NCBI RefSeq assembly: GCF_013409985.1
Contig: NZ_JACCBY010000003.1
Location: 124,001-188,000, forward strand
Length of the DNA stretch: 64,000 bases
DNA from: Sphingomonas melonis
GTDB lineage: Bacteria; Pseudomonadota; Alphaproteobacteria; Sphingomonadales; Sphingomonadaceae
Direction of reading: 5' to 3'
Made by a program: the position numbers and the translations under genes. Positions 24,099 through 32,989 of this stretch are shown piece by piece. The number at the start of each line of letters is the position of its first letter. Positions within the stretch are counted from its first letter, which is position 1. Under the pieces are notes generated by a model. The model was not told the origin of the DNA. It saw only the letters and a list, made by a program, of their open reading frames with translations, and did no database searches.

Positions 24099-24154
24099 AC
24101 CGGGCACCTGCGCTATAATGGGGCAGGACGATAGCCAGAGGTGGGTGTCGGAAG

Positions 24155-24691
24155 ATGAGCATTTGGTCCGGCATCCTTGCGCTGCTCGTCACGCCCGCTG
24201 CGGCCGGTGAGGCCGTGCCGCCCGGCACGGTGACGCTGCTTGTCGATGAAGACGGCAAGACCGACGGTCCCGAGGTGCCGGCCTTTGCCGATGCGATCGG
24301 CGACGTCTTCAACAGCGCCAATTTCCTCGTACTGCCCGGCCGCGGCCCGAGCCGGTACCGGGCGCGCATCGACATCCGTCATGAATTGCGCGGGCTGGTC
24401 GGTGCGCCGGCGGGCAAGAAGGCGCCGGACGCGCAGGTCGCCAATTGGGGCGCGGGCGTCCAGCTGGCGCTGCCGACGCAGAAGCAGGATCTGCGAGCCC
24501 TGATCGTCACGCGGATGACGATCACGCTGACCGCGTGGCGCGACGGCCATACGCTATGGAGCGGCAGTGCGGTCACCGCCCAGGTCGCCGGGACGCCGGC
24601 GAATGCGCCGGCCGTGGTCGGGGCCAAGCTCGCCGGTGCGCTGGTGTCGCGGATGCCCGCGGTGCTCGACGGACCGCTGTCGGTGCCGTGA
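24155..24691 (+). CDS. Hypothetical secreted protein
   Basis: 178 residues that I do not recognise. It starts MSIWSGILALLVTPAAAGEA, a short signal peptide, preceded by GGAAG. The body resembles small periplasmic or lipoprotein-like domains (VTLLVDEDGKTDGPEVPAF, FLVLPGRGPSRYRARIDIRHE, TRMTITLTAWRDGHTLWSGSA) with alternating strands. It lies 56 bp after the desaturase gene on the same strand and may be cotranscribed, and converges on lptG 10 bp away. No cysteine and no membrane anchor are present. Confidence 0.7.
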   Translation: MSIWSGILALLVTPAAAGEAVPPGTVTLLVDEDGKTDGPEVPAFADAIGDVFNSANFLVLPGRGPSRYRARIDIRHELRGLVGAPAGKKAPDAQVANWGAGVQLALPTQKQDLRALIVTRMTITLTAWRDGHTLWSGSAVTAQVAGTPANAPAVVGAKLAGALVSRMPAVLDGPLSVP

Positions 24692-24701
24692 CGGGCGGGC
24701 C

Positions 24702-25793
24702 CTATTCCTCGGTGCGGATGAGTACGGCCTCACCGATCAGCAGGAACAGCAGGAACGGCGCCCAAGCGGCGAGGAACGGCGGATAGGCGCCGAGATTGCC
24801 CATCGCCAGCGCGAAATTGTCGGCGACGAAATAGGCGAAGCCCAGTGCCATGCCGATGACGGCACGGATGAACAACTGGCCCGAGCGGGCGATGCCGAAT
24901 GCCGCCACCGCGCCGAGCAGCGGCATCAGCACCGCCGAGAGCGGGCTGGAGAATTTGTGCCAGAGCGTGCCCTCGAGCGACTTGGTCGGCCGGCCGGCAT
25001 CGCGCAGGTCGCCGATCGCCGCGTGCAGGGACGCGAAGTCGAGCCCGTCGGGATTGATCGCGCCGAGCGTGAACTGATCGGGCCGGACGCCGGGCGCGAC
25101 CTTGACCGTGCCGATCGTGCTGAGCTTGCCGGTGGCGACGTCGAAGCGCGTCGCCGGGCTGATCGCCCAGCCGTTGCCGGCATGGCGGCCCTGCGGCGCG
25201 CGGATGATCGCGACCAGCTCGCCGCCGGTGCGGTCGTAGACGGTGACGTTGCCAAGCCGCACCTGCTCGCCGCGCCCGCGCACCTGCTGCACCGCGATCA
25301 GATCGTCGCCGTCGCGCACCCAGACGTTGGTCCTGTCGCCGCGATCGATCGGCAGCGGCCCGTAATCGGCGTCCTTCCACTGATCGAGCGTCGCGGTGGC
25401 GCGGCTGACGATCCGTTCGTTGAAGGTGAAGCTGAGCACCGCGACACCGAGGCTGGCGACGAGCAGCGGCGCGAGCACCTGGTGCGCCGACAGGCCGGCC
25501 GCCTTGAGCGCGATGACCTCGCTGTTCTGGTTCATCGTGATGAGCGTCAGGATGGTGCCGAGCAGGACCGAGAAGGGCAGCAGGAAGGCGGCGATCTGCG
25601 GCGCGCGCAGGCCGACATATTGCCACACCTGCTCCTGCGTGTTGCCGGGATGGGCGAGGATCTGGCCCGATTCGCTGAGCAGGTCGAGCGTCTGCAGGAT
25701 CAGCAGCAGCGCGGCGAGCAGCCCGAAGGTGCGCACCAGGAACATCCGCCCCATGTAGATCGCGACGGTGCGCGACGGGAAGAAGCTGCTCAT
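24702..25793 (-). CDS. lptG: LPS export ABC transporter permease LptG
   Basis: A 363-residue YjgP/YjgQ permease. It has the usual six membrane segments, three near the N-terminus (MFLVRTFGLLAALLLILQTL; IAAFLLPFSVLLGTILTL; LLVASLGVAVLSFTFNE) and three near the C-terminus, enclosing a periplasmic beta-jellyroll with ALKAAGLSAHQVLAPL just before it. With LptF and LptB it extracts lipid from the inner membrane and feeds the Lpt bridge. Its ATG overlaps the lptF stop by four bases. Confidence 0.92.
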   Translation of the reverse strand: MSSFFPSRTVAIYMGRMFLVRTFGLLAALLLILQTLDLLSESGQILAHPGNTQEQVWQYVGLRAPQIAAFLLPFSVLLGTILTLITMNQNSEVIALKAAGLSAHQVLAPLLVASLGVAVLSFTFNERIVSRATATLDQWKDADYGPLPIDRGDRTNVWVRDGDDLIAVQQVRGRGEQVRLGNVTVYDRTGGELVAIIRAPQGRHAGNGWAISPATRFDVATGKLSTIGTVKVAPGVRPDQFTLGAINPDGLDFASLHAAIGDLRDAGRPTKSLEGTLWHKFSSPLSAVLMPLLGAVAAFGIARSGQLFIRAVIGMALGFAYFVADNFALAMGNLGAYPPFLAAWAPFLLFLLIGEAVLIRTEE

Positions 25794-26986
25794 GCCGCGC
25801 GCTCCTTCTTGCGGCCGCGGCCGGGCAGATAGCGGGTGATGAGCTTGGCGAGCTTCGAGAAGGCGCGTTCGAGTGCGCCGATCGGTTGCCCCCCGGGGAC
25901 ATAGGCGATCTGATAATACATCCAGACGATGATCCCGGCGAAGATGCAGAAGGGGACCCAGAGCGCGATCAACGGATCGATCCGCCCCAGTTCGCCGATC
26001 GACGCGGCATATTCATTCACCTTGTGATACGCCACGATCATCACGATCGCGAGGAACACGCCGAACCCCGAGTTGGAGCGTTTCGGCGGCACGCCGAGCG
26101 CGATCGCGAGCAGCGGCAACAGGAACATCGTCGCCACCTCGACCAGGCGGAAGTGGAATTCGGAGCGGCTGCTGTCGCGCTGCTCGGCGCTCTGCGCGCC
26201 ATGGCCGAGCTTCGCCAGTTCGGGCAGCGTGAATTCGAGGTTGCGGCCGCCGCGCTGGCGGAAATTCTCGTAACGCGGCAGCGGGATCGGCAGATCGTGC
26301 GAGGTGAAGGTCAGCACCCGCGGCACGGTGAAGTTCGGCGCCTTGTGCACGAGCGTGCCCTTGGTCAGGCGGAAGATGATCGTGTTGGGATCGTCGGTCG
26401 CGAGGAACTGACCCGATTGCGCGGTGACCGAATAGCTGGTGCCCTTGTCGTTGTAATAGACGAAGATGCCGTCGAGCTTGCGGCCCTTGTCATGGCTCTG
26501 CTCGATGCGGAGGGTCATGCGGTCGCCGAAATGGGTGAATTCGCCCACCTTGATCGACGCGCCGAGCGCGCCGGTGCGCAATTCGAAGCGCAATTGCTCG
26601 TAATAATAGCGCGCCTTGGGCTGGACGAAGCCGACGATCGCGATGTTGAGCGCGGCCAGCACCAGCGCGTACATGAACGGCACGCGCAGCATCCGGGTAT
26701 AGCTGACGCCGACCGCGCGCAGCACGTCGAGCTCCGAATTGGCGGCGAGCCGGCGGAAGGCGAGCAGGATGCCGAGCAGCAGCCCGATGGGAATGCCGAG
26801 GCCGAGATATTCGGGCAGCAGGTTGGCGAGCATCCGCCACACGACGCTGACCGGGCCGCCCTCGGTGGCGACGAACACGAACAGCCGCTGGATACGGTCG
26901 AGCACCAGCAGCATGGCGGCGATGGTCAGCGTCGAGAACAGCGGCAACGCGATCAGCCGGGCCATGTAGCGGTCGAGAGAAGTCAT
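25790..26986 (-). CDS. lptF: LPS export ABC transporter permease LptF
   Basis: A 398-residue YjgP/YjgQ permease starting MTSLDRYMARLIALPLFSTL. The conserved coupling segment ELDVLRAVGVSYTRMLRVPF follows the second membrane segment; a periplasmic jellyroll and three more membrane helices follow (FLLPLLAIALGVPPKRS; FGVFLAIVMIVAYHK; PFCIFAGIIVWMYYQ). It forms the LptB2FG complex with LptG, to which it is translationally coupled. It lies 79 bp downstream of a hybrid kinase in a minus-strand series that begins at obgE and includes spt. In a host with sphingolipid in place of LPS, the cargo would differ from the name. Confidence 0.92.
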   Translation of the reverse strand: MTSLDRYMARLIALPLFSTLTIAAMLLVLDRIQRLFVFVATEGGPVSVVWRMLANLLPEYLGLGIPIGLLLGILLAFRRLAANSELDVLRAVGVSYTRMLRVPFMYALVLAALNIAIVGFVQPKARYYYEQLRFELRTGALGASIKVGEFTHFGDRMTLRIEQSHDKGRKLDGIFVYYNDKGTSYSVTAQSGQFLATDDPNTIIFRLTKGTLVHKAPNFTVPRVLTFTSHDLPIPLPRYENFRQRGGRNLEFTLPELAKLGHGAQSAEQRDSSRSEFHFRLVEVATMFLLPLLAIALGVPPKRSNSGFGVFLAIVMIVAYHKVNEYAASIGELGRIDPLIALWVPFCIFAGIIVWMYYQIAYVPGGQPIGALERAFSKLAKLITRYLPGRGRKKERAA

Positions 26987-27065
26987 GCGGTCAGGGGCTC
27001 GGGCCGGGGCGGGGAAGGGGCGGTATAGGCGCGGGTGCCGAGGACGTCAGCTAAATTCCCCCGCG

Positions 27066-29054
27066 TCATTCGGCGGCGATCTGATGCGGCGGGGCGGGGC
27101 GGTCGGCGGCGAGCGCCTTGCCGATCGCGCGCTCCAGGCCGCTGAGCGTGAACGGCTTGCGCAATACCGGATGGCGGCCGAACTCGCTGGCATTCGCCTC
27201 GCCGGCGAAGCCGGTGACGAACAGCACGGCGATATGCGGATAGAGCGGCGACAGGCTGGCGATCATCTCCGGCCCGGTCTGCCCCGGCATCAGCACGTCG
27301 GAGATGATGAGGTCGATATCGTCATGCGCGGCGAGCAGTGCCGGCGCCTTGAGCGGCGCGTCGCAGGCGATGCCGCGATGGCCCAGTTCCTCCAATGCCA
27401 TCATCGTCGCGGCGAGCACGCGCGGATCGTCCTCGACGACGAGCACGTGCAGCGCCTCGGCGAGCGGCGCGACGCTGACCGGATCGACGGTCGCGGCCGG
27501 CTCCGCCACCTCGACGCTGGTGTCGCGCGGGAGGTAGAGCGTGACGGTGGTGCCGCGGCCGACCGCGGTGTCGATCGCGATGCCGCCGCGCAACTGGCGC
27601 ACCAGTCCGAAAATCTGGCTGAGGCCGAGGCCGGTGCCCTTGCCCGCGGCCTTCGTGGTGAAGAAGGGTTCGTAGACGCGTTCGAGCACCTCGGGCGTCA
27701 TGCCGGTGCCGGTGTCGGTCACCGCGAGCGTGACATATTCGCCGGCGCAGCAATCGTCGACATGGTCGTCCTCGAGCACCGTCGCGCCGGTCGCTATGAC
27801 GAGCTGACCACGGCCGTTCATCGCGTCGCGCGCGTTGACCGCGAGATTGAGCACGGCGTTTTCGAGCTGCACCCGGTCGGCATGGACCTGCCAGCCGCGT
27901 GCCTCGTCGCGGACGACGACGGTGATCGCGTCGCCCAGCGTCCGGTCGATCAGCTCGGACATGCCCGACACCAGCGCCGCGGCGGCGATCGGTTCGGGCT
28001 TGAGCGATTCCTCGCGGCTGAAGGCGAGCAGGCGGCGGGTCAGCGCCGCGGCGCGGGTCGCGCCGTCGGTGGCGTTGTCGAGGTGGCGCGCCAGCGTCGC
28101 CGGATCCTGCCCGACCGCGCGCCGCGCCAGCTCCAGCCCACCGAGCACGACCGCGAGCATATTGTTGAAGTCGTGGGCGATGCCACCGGTGAGCTGGCCG
28201 ACCGCATCCATCTTCTGGATCTGGCGGACCTTGGCCTCCTGCACGCGCAGTTCGTCGGTCGCCTGGGTCACCGCCGCGGCGAGTTCCTCGGCGCGTTCGC
28301 GCTCCGCGTCCGCCTCGGCGCGGGCCAGCGCGCGCTCGCCGACCGCGTGCAGCGTGAACCAGCCGAGCACCAGTGCGCCGACGACGATCAGCACGCCGAA
28401 GATCGCCAGCACCCCGGCGATCCGGCTCGATCGGTCGACGGTCCGCATCGCATCCGCGGTCCGCTGGTCGAGCAGCGCGCGTTCGCGGCTGATGATCTGG
28501 TCGAGCGTCGTGTCGATCGCGGTGAGCGTGGGGGACTGGCGGGCCTTGTAATAGCGGGCGAGAGCCTGGCTGTTCTGGCCATAGGTGGTGCTGAGCGCGG
28601 TCAGCGACAGTTCCTCGCCGCGCTGCTGATAGGCGGTGCGCAGCCGGCCGACGCGGGCGCTCTGTTCGGGCGTATCCATGGTCAGCCGTTCGAGCCGGCC
28701 GAGCTGCGTCCCCGCCAGTCGCCACTGGTCGTAATAGAGCTGGCCAAGCTCCTTCTCCGCCTTGCCGCTGATGACGTAGCGGCCGAGCGATGCCTCGGAC
28801 CGCGCGATGGTGCCCGACACGGTGCGGGCGAGGATCATCACGTCATAGCTGTGCGCCTGCGCCTTGAGCGCGCGGTCGCGCTGGCGGTTCGCCTCGCCGA
28901 GCGTCAGGATCAGCGCGACGAGCACCGCCGCGCCGAGCAGGCCCATCACGACAAGCGTGATGGTCCGCCACGTCGCGTCGCCCTCCAGGGTCCCTACGGA
29001 GACCGTTTCGGCGTCGTTACGAGTCACGCCGGCAAGGCTAGTGTGTTTCACCAC
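27066..29054 (-). CDS. CHASE3-type hybrid sensor histidine kinase with receiver domain
   Basis: 662 residues. Order: membrane segment at about 30-52 ([20 protein letters not shown]), periplasmic CHASE3-like helices to about 205 ([18 protein letters not shown]), second membrane segment at about 212-235, HisKA with the phosphoacceptor in [14 protein letters not shown], HATPase ([37 protein letters not shown]), then a C-terminal receiver ([28 protein letters not shown] with the phospho-Asp, and RKPF). It signals envelope or osmotic state in related proteins. Start is a GTG; further GTGs downstream are possible. It follows spt by 36 bp, so may be cotranscribed. Output partner not visible. Confidence 0.85.
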   Translation of the reverse strand: MVKHTSLAGVTRNDAETVSVGTLEGDATWRTITLVVMGLLGAAVLVALILTLGEANRQRDRALKAQAHSYDVMILARTVSGTIARSEASLGRYVISGKAEKELGQLYYDQWRLAGTQLGRLERLTMDTPEQSARVGRLRTAYQQRGEELSLTALSTTYGQNSQALARYYKARQSPTLTAIDTTLDQIISRERALLDQRTADAMRTVDRSSRIAGVLAIFGVLIVVGALVLGWFTLHAVGERALARAEADAERERAEELAAAVTQATDELRVQEAKVRQIQKMDAVGQLTGGIAHDFNNMLAVVLGGLELARRAVGQDPATLARHLDNATDGATRAAALTRRLLAFSREESLKPEPIAAAALVSGMSELIDRTLGDAITVVVRDEARGWQVHADRVQLENAVLNLAVNARDAMNGRGQLVIATGATVLEDDHVDDCCAGEYVTLAVTDTGTGMTPEVLERVYEPFFTTKAAGKGTGLGLSQIFGLVRQLRGGIAIDTAVGRGTTVTLYLPRDTSVEVAEPAATVDPVSVAPLAEALHVLVVEDDPRVLAATMMALEELGHRGIACDAPLKAPALLAAHDDIDLIISDVLMPGQTGPEMIASLSPLYPHIAVLFVTGFAGEANASEFGRHPVLRKPFTLSGLERAIGKALAADRPAPPHQIAAE

Positions 29055-29090
29055 CCGTGGAAAGCCGCCGCACGTTGCGGCGGATCAAGG

Positions 29091-30365
29091 TCAGCCGATC
29101 GCGCCCACGGCCTGCCCCGCCGCGCGAAAGGCGGCGAGCACCGCGTCGAGTTGCGCTTCATTATGCTCGGCGCACAGCGAACAGCGCAGCAGGAAGGTGC
29201 CGGCCGGCGTCGCCGGCGGGCGCGCCATGTTGACGTAGACGCCGCCGTGCAGCAGCCCCTGCCACATCGTCACCGCCTGTTCCTGGTCGTCGAGGATCAC
29301 CGCGACGATCGCGCTGTCGGGCGCCTCGGTGCCGAGCTTGAAGCCCATCGCCTTCAGGCCGCCGTGCAGCTGTCGGGCATTGGCCCACAGCTGCGCGCGC
29401 TTGTCGTGCGCGGTCATGAGCTTGCGGATCGACGCCGCGGCGGTCGCGACCACCGACGGCGGCAGCGAGGCGGTGAAGATATAGGGGCGGCAGGCGAGGC
29501 GGATCGCCTCGAACTTCGGGTGGTTCGACACGCAGAAGCCGCCGACGGTGCCAACCGACTTGGAGAAGGTGCCGACGACGAAATCGACGTCCGCCTCCAG
29601 CCCCTGATCCTCGTACACGCCGCGGCCGTTGGGGCCGTAGAAGCCCATCGAATGCGCCTCGTCGCTCAGCACCATCGCGCCGTGTTTCTTGGCGACCGCG
29701 ACCATCTCCTTGAGCGGCGCGACGTCGCCGAGCATCGAATAGACGCCCTCGAGCACGACGAGCTTGCCCGCCTCCTTGGGCAGGCGGCCGAGGCGCTTGT
29801 CGAGATCCTCGACGCTGTTGTGGCGGAAGCGGACGATCTCGGCATTGCCCTGCTTGCAGCCGTCGTAGATCGAGGCGTGGCTGTCGGCGTCGAGGATGAC
29901 GTATTCACCCTTGCCGACGAGCGTCGAGATCATGCCGAGATTGGCCATATAGCCGGTCGAGAAGACGATCGCGCCGGTCGTGCCGTAGAAGTCGCGCAGC
30001 GCCTGTTCCGCCGCCATATGGTCGCGGAAGGTGCCGTTGAGCATGCGGCTGCCGTTGGTGCCCGAGCCGAACTGGTCGAGCGCGGCATGGCCGGCGGCGA
30101 TGACGTCGGGATCGAACGTCATGCCCATGTAATTGTAGGTGCCGAGCAGGATCGTGGCGCGGCCGGCGATCACCGCCTCGGTCGGGCCCTTCACCTGATC
30201 CATCACGATCGCGAACGGATCGGTGACGCCGGTGTCGATCAGCGCCTTGCGTTCGGCGATGAGGGCATCGAACTTGCTCATCAGGTCGCGCCCGGCCTCA
30301 TTGGCCGGTGCGACCGGGGCGGGATCGAGGTCGAGCGCTTCGGGCTGCAATCCGGTTTCGGTCAT
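29091..30365 (-). CDS. spt: Serine palmitoyltransferase
   Basis: A 424-residue alpha-oxoamine synthase. It is very close to the soluble Sphingomonas paucimobilis enzyme: TGVTDPFAIVMDQVKGPTEA, LLGTYNYMGMTFDPDVIAA, FGSGTNGSRMLNGTF, and the PLP-lysine loop GTFSKSVGTVGGF. The substrate-gating SPT signature YIFTASLPPSVVATA is also present. It condenses L-serine and an acyl thioester to 3-ketodihydrosphingosine in the cytoplasm, first step of sphingolipid synthesis. Related 5-aminolevulinate or KBL enzymes are excluded by the close match. Its ATG overlaps the acp stop (ATGA). Confidence 0.95.
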   Translation of the reverse strand: MTETGLQPEALDLDPAPVAPANEAGRDLMSKFDALIAERKALIDTGVTDPFAIVMDQVKGPTEAVIAGRATILLGTYNYMGMTFDPDVIAAGHAALDQFGSGTNGSRMLNGTFRDHMAAEQALRDFYGTTGAIVFSTGYMANLGMISTLVGKGEYVILDADSHASIYDGCKQGNAEIVRFRHNSVEDLDKRLGRLPKEAGKLVVLEGVYSMLGDVAPLKEMVAVAKKHGAMVLSDEAHSMGFYGPNGRGVYEDQGLEADVDFVVGTFSKSVGTVGGFCVSNHPKFEAIRLACRPYIFTASLPPSVVATAAASIRKLMTAHDKRAQLWANARQLHGGLKAMGFKLGTEAPDSAIVAVILDDQEQAVTMWQGLLHGGVYVNMARPPATPAGTFLLRCSLCAEHNEAQLDAVLAAFRAAGQAVGAIG

Positions 30366-30613
30366 GCGTCGCCCCGCAGCTTGGCGACGGCATCGGCGAG
30401 CTGGCCGATATTCTCGATCTCGGCCTGCATGTTCATCGTGATGATGATGTCGAACTCGTCCTCGATCGCGGCGACGAAGTCCATGACGGTGAGGCTGTCC
30501 CACTCCAGATCGCCCTGGAAGGTGGTCGCCTCGGTCAGCGCGATGCCTTTCTTGTTGAACGGTTCGATCTGGGCCTTGATCGTGTCGAGGATCTGGGTGC
30601 GGTCGGTCATCAT
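30362..30613 (-). CDS. Acyl carrier protein dedicated to sphingolipid synthesis
   Basis: 83 residues with the phosphopantetheine serine in LEWDSLTVMDFVAAIEDEF (DSL). AGGAAG precedes the ATG. It differs from the housekeeping AcpP and is translationally coupled to spt, the same arrangement reported in other sphingolipid-making alphaproteobacteria, where the ACP delivers the acyl chain to serine palmitoyltransferase. An ATG one codon later is an alternative start. Confidence 0.9.
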   Translation of the reverse strand: MMTDRTQILDTIKAQIEPFNKKGIALTEATTFQGDLEWDSLTVMDFVAAIEDEFDIIITMNMQAEIENIGQLADAVAKLRGDA

Positions 30614-30652
30614 TCTTCCTGGATGGCGGCCAAATACGGCAGGGTTGCGGCG

Positions 30653-31555
30653 CTATAGCAATCCGTTGGCGCGATACCATCGCGCCGTTGCGGCAAGCCC
30701 CGCCTCGGGTGCGACGGACGGCGTCCACAGATCGGCGGGCGGGCGCAGCGCGGGGCGGGCGGTCCAGTCGGGATGGGCGAGATAGCCGACGCGGTCGGCG
30801 GTGAGCTTGGCGCCGGCGCCGCGGAGGGTCTTGTCGAGTGCCGCGCCGAGCTGGAGGATCGGCTTGGGCAGGTGCAGCGCGAGCACGCGCCGGCGGCCGA
30901 CGGCGCGGCCGATCGCCTGCGCCAACTGTTCATGGGTGAGGACGTGGCCGTCGTCGACTTCGTAGAGCGCGGGCGGCAGGTCGCACGTCGCGAGGGTGAG
31001 CAGCAGGCGGGCGAGATCGTCGACCGCGACCAGCGATAGCCTGCCGCGCGGCGGCAGCAGCGCGACGTTGAGCTTCGCGGCACGGAACAGGTCGCGCATC
31101 TCCATGTCGCCGGGGCCGTAGACGCCGCTGGGGCGGACGATGCTCCAGGCGAGGGGGCTGGCCTGGACCAGCGATTCGGCCTCCGCCTTCGACCAGCCGT
31201 AGTTGGACAGCGCGGGTTCGCGGGCGGAGAGCGAGGAGACGTGGACGAAGTGATGGACGCCCGCCGTGCGCGCGGCGGCGAGCATCGCGCGCGTGCCGTC
31301 GATATTGCCGGCGACGAAGCCGGCGCGGTCGGGCGCGTTCACCACGCCGGCGACATGGACGATCGCATCCGCGTTGCCGGCGAGCGCGGTCAGGCTGTCC
31401 GGTCGGTCGAGTGCGCCCTCGATCCAGGTGACGCGGTCGCGGGCGGGTTGCGGCCGGCGGGTGAGCGCGCGGACGTGATGACCGGCGGCAAGCGCCTGAT
31501 CGAGCAGCGCGCCGCCGACGAAGCCGGTCGCGCCGGTGATGGCGAGGACGGTCAT
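30653..31555 (-). CDS. NAD(P)-dependent SDR, candidate ceramide pathway reductase
   Basis: A 300-residue extended SDR. The nucleotide loop is ITGATGFVGGALLD, the catalytic pair is YGWSK (YxxxK) near residue 123, and VHVSSLSA supplies the serine; VRPSGVYGPGD follows, as in epimerase-like enzymes. It lies 39 bp upstream of acp-spt on the same strand. In Caulobacter an NAD-dependent epimerase-like protein beside spt (CerR) reduces the keto group of the sphingoid product; position and family make the same role likely here, but UDP-sugar or hopanoid-type substrates cannot be excluded. Confidence 0.7.
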   Translation of the reverse strand: MTVLAITGATGFVGGALLDQALAAGHHVRALTRRPQPARDRVTWIEGALDRPDSLTALAGNADAIVHVAGVVNAPDRAGFVAGNIDGTRAMLAAARTAGVHHFVHVSSLSAREPALSNYGWSKAEAESLVQASPLAWSIVRPSGVYGPGDMEMRDLFRAAKLNVALLPPRGRLSLVAVDDLARLLLTLATCDLPPALYEVDDGHVLTHEQLAQAIGRAVGRRRVLALHLPKPILQLGAALDKTLRGAGAKLTADRVGYLAHPDWTARPALRPPADLWTPSVAPEAGLAATARWYRANGLL

Positions 31556-31573
31556 GCTGCCACACCCCTGACC

Positions 31574-31679
31574 GTCACCCCGGACGTGTTCCGGGGTCCA
31601 CTGGGCCGCCAGTGCGCCTCTTGAGCCTCAAGCCGTTCTCCTCGCCGCGGAGTGGACCCCGGAACAAGTCCGGGGTGAC
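31574..31679. repeat. Palindromic intergenic repeat, family A copy 3
   Basis: A 106-bp palindromic unit with the arm GTCACCCCGGACGTGTTCC and its inverse complement, and the interior starting ctgggccgcc and ending tcctcgccgcggag, in the same internal orientation as copy 1. It sits between proB and the SDR gene in an otherwise short gap, so any promoter of the SDR-acp-spt unit must lie in or beside the repeat. Confidence 0.9.
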
Positions 31680-31700
31680 GGGGTGGGTGGGGCGACGGCA

Positions 31701-32804
31701 TCACAGCAACGCCAGATGGTTGCGGTGCACCAGCGCCGCCCGCGGGGCATAGCCCAATAGCGCCGCCTGTTCCTCCGAGCGCGTGCCGAGCAGGCGGAGC
31801 GCCTCGTCCGCGGCATATTCCGACAGGCCGCGCGCGACGGTGCCGTCCGGCCCTTCGATCGTCACCAGATCGCCGCGCCCGAACGCGCCCTCGACGCGCG
31901 TCGCGCCGGCGGCGAGCAGGCTGCCGCCCGCCGCGAGCGCGCGCGCCGCGCCTGCGTCGACATGGATGCGGCCGCGTGCGGTCAGCCCGCCGGCCAGCCA
32001 CGCCTTGCGCGCCGACGCCGCCCGCTCCGCGACGAACAGGGTGTGCCGCTGGTCGCCGGCAAGCGGATGATCGCGCCGGCCGCTGGCGATCGCGAGATGC
32101 GCGCCGGCGCCGGTCGCGATCCGCGCGGCGGCGATCTTCGACACCATGCCGCCCGACCCCATGCCCGAGGCCGATCCCGCATCCGCCATGCCGGCGACCG
32201 CGTCGATCCGCTCGACCCGCGCGACATGCTGCGCATCGGGGTTGGTGTGCGGGTTGGCGTCGTACAGGCCATCGACGTCGGACAGCAGCACGACTCCCTG
32301 CGCGCCCGCGGCCTGTGCGACGCGCGCGGCGAGCCGGTCGTTGTCGCCGAAGCGGATCTCCTCGGTCGCGACGCTGTCATTCTCGTTGATGACCGGCACC
32401 ACGCCGAGCCCGAGCAGCCGGCCGAGCGTCGCCGCGGCGTTGAGATAGCGGCGGCGGTCTTCGAGATCGTCGAGCGTCACCAGCATCTGCGCGGCGGTGA
32501 GGCCGTGTCCGCCGAGCAGCTCCGCCCATGTCTGGCTGAGCGCGATCTGGCCGGTCGCCGCCGCGGCCTGCGCGTCTTCAAGGCTGGCGCGCCCCCCCTT
32601 GGCGAGGCCGAGTCGCCGCGCGCCGAGCGCGATCGCGCCCGACGAGACGATCGCGACCTGCTGGCCCTCGCCGACGCGCGCGGCGATGTCGGCGACCAGC
32701 GTCGCCAGCCAGTCGCGCCGCACCGCGCCGTCGGGTGCGACGAGCAGGGCGGAACCGACCTTGACGATCAGGCGCGGGCAGGAGGCGGGCGGGAAGAGCG
32801 ACAT
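31701..32804 (-). CDS. proB: Glutamate 5-kinase
   Basis: 367 residues: an amino-acid-kinase domain (RLIVKVGSALLV, IVSSGAIALGARRLG, VPVINENDSVATEEIRFGDND, GSGGMVSKIAAARIA) and a C-terminal PUA domain (ARGRIHVDAGAARALAAGGS, AFGRGDLVTIEG). It phosphorylates glutamate in proline synthesis. Start MSLFPPASCP precedes the kinase domain. Downstream of obgE on the same strand, as commonly seen, but separated by repeat DNA. No proA in the window. Confidence 0.95.
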   Translation of the reverse strand: MSLFPPASCPRLIVKVGSALLVAPDGAVRRDWLATLVADIAARVGEGQQVAIVSSGAIALGARRLGLAKGGRASLEDAQAAAATGQIALSQTWAELLGGHGLTAAQMLVTLDDLEDRRRYLNAAATLGRLLGLGVVPVINENDSVATEEIRFGDNDRLAARVAQAAGAQGVVLLSDVDGLYDANPHTNPDAQHVARVERIDAVAGMADAGSASGMGSGGMVSKIAAARIATGAGAHLAIASGRRDHPLAGDQRHTLFVAERAASARKAWLAGGLTARGRIHVDAGAARALAAGGSLLAAGATRVEGAFGRGDLVTIEGPDGTVARGLSEYAADEALRLLGTRSEEQAALLGYAPRAALVHRNHLALL

Positions 32805-32837
32805 GAATGGGGGTCTAGCGTATATCGAGGAACCAAG

Positions 32838-32977
32838 TCCTCCCTCGCGCAGCGGGGGAGGGGGACCGCCCGGCTTAGCCGGGTGGTGGAGGGGGCGTGT
32901 CCGCAAACGGCTCGGTTCGCCGTATCCTCCCCCTCCGTCACCGCTTCGCGGCGCCACCTCCCCCTTGCGGGGGAGGA
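32838..32977. repeat. Family B intergenic repeat, long copy between proB and obgE
   Basis: Blocks of tcctccctcgc, gggggaccgcccggcttagccgggtggtggaggggg, ccgcaaacgg and tccccctccgtcaccgcttcgcggcgccacctccccc follow in the inverse order of the blocks at 9560-9705. Each block forms a local hairpin. It fills nearly all of the 185-bp gap. Confidence 0.8.
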
Positions 32978-32989
32978 TTTAGAAGAGGG

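Noticed and set aside
26985..30785. Very long plus-strand open frame opposite lptF, the kinase and spt
   Set aside because: It is the antisense of three clear genes and has only low-complexity shadow sequence.
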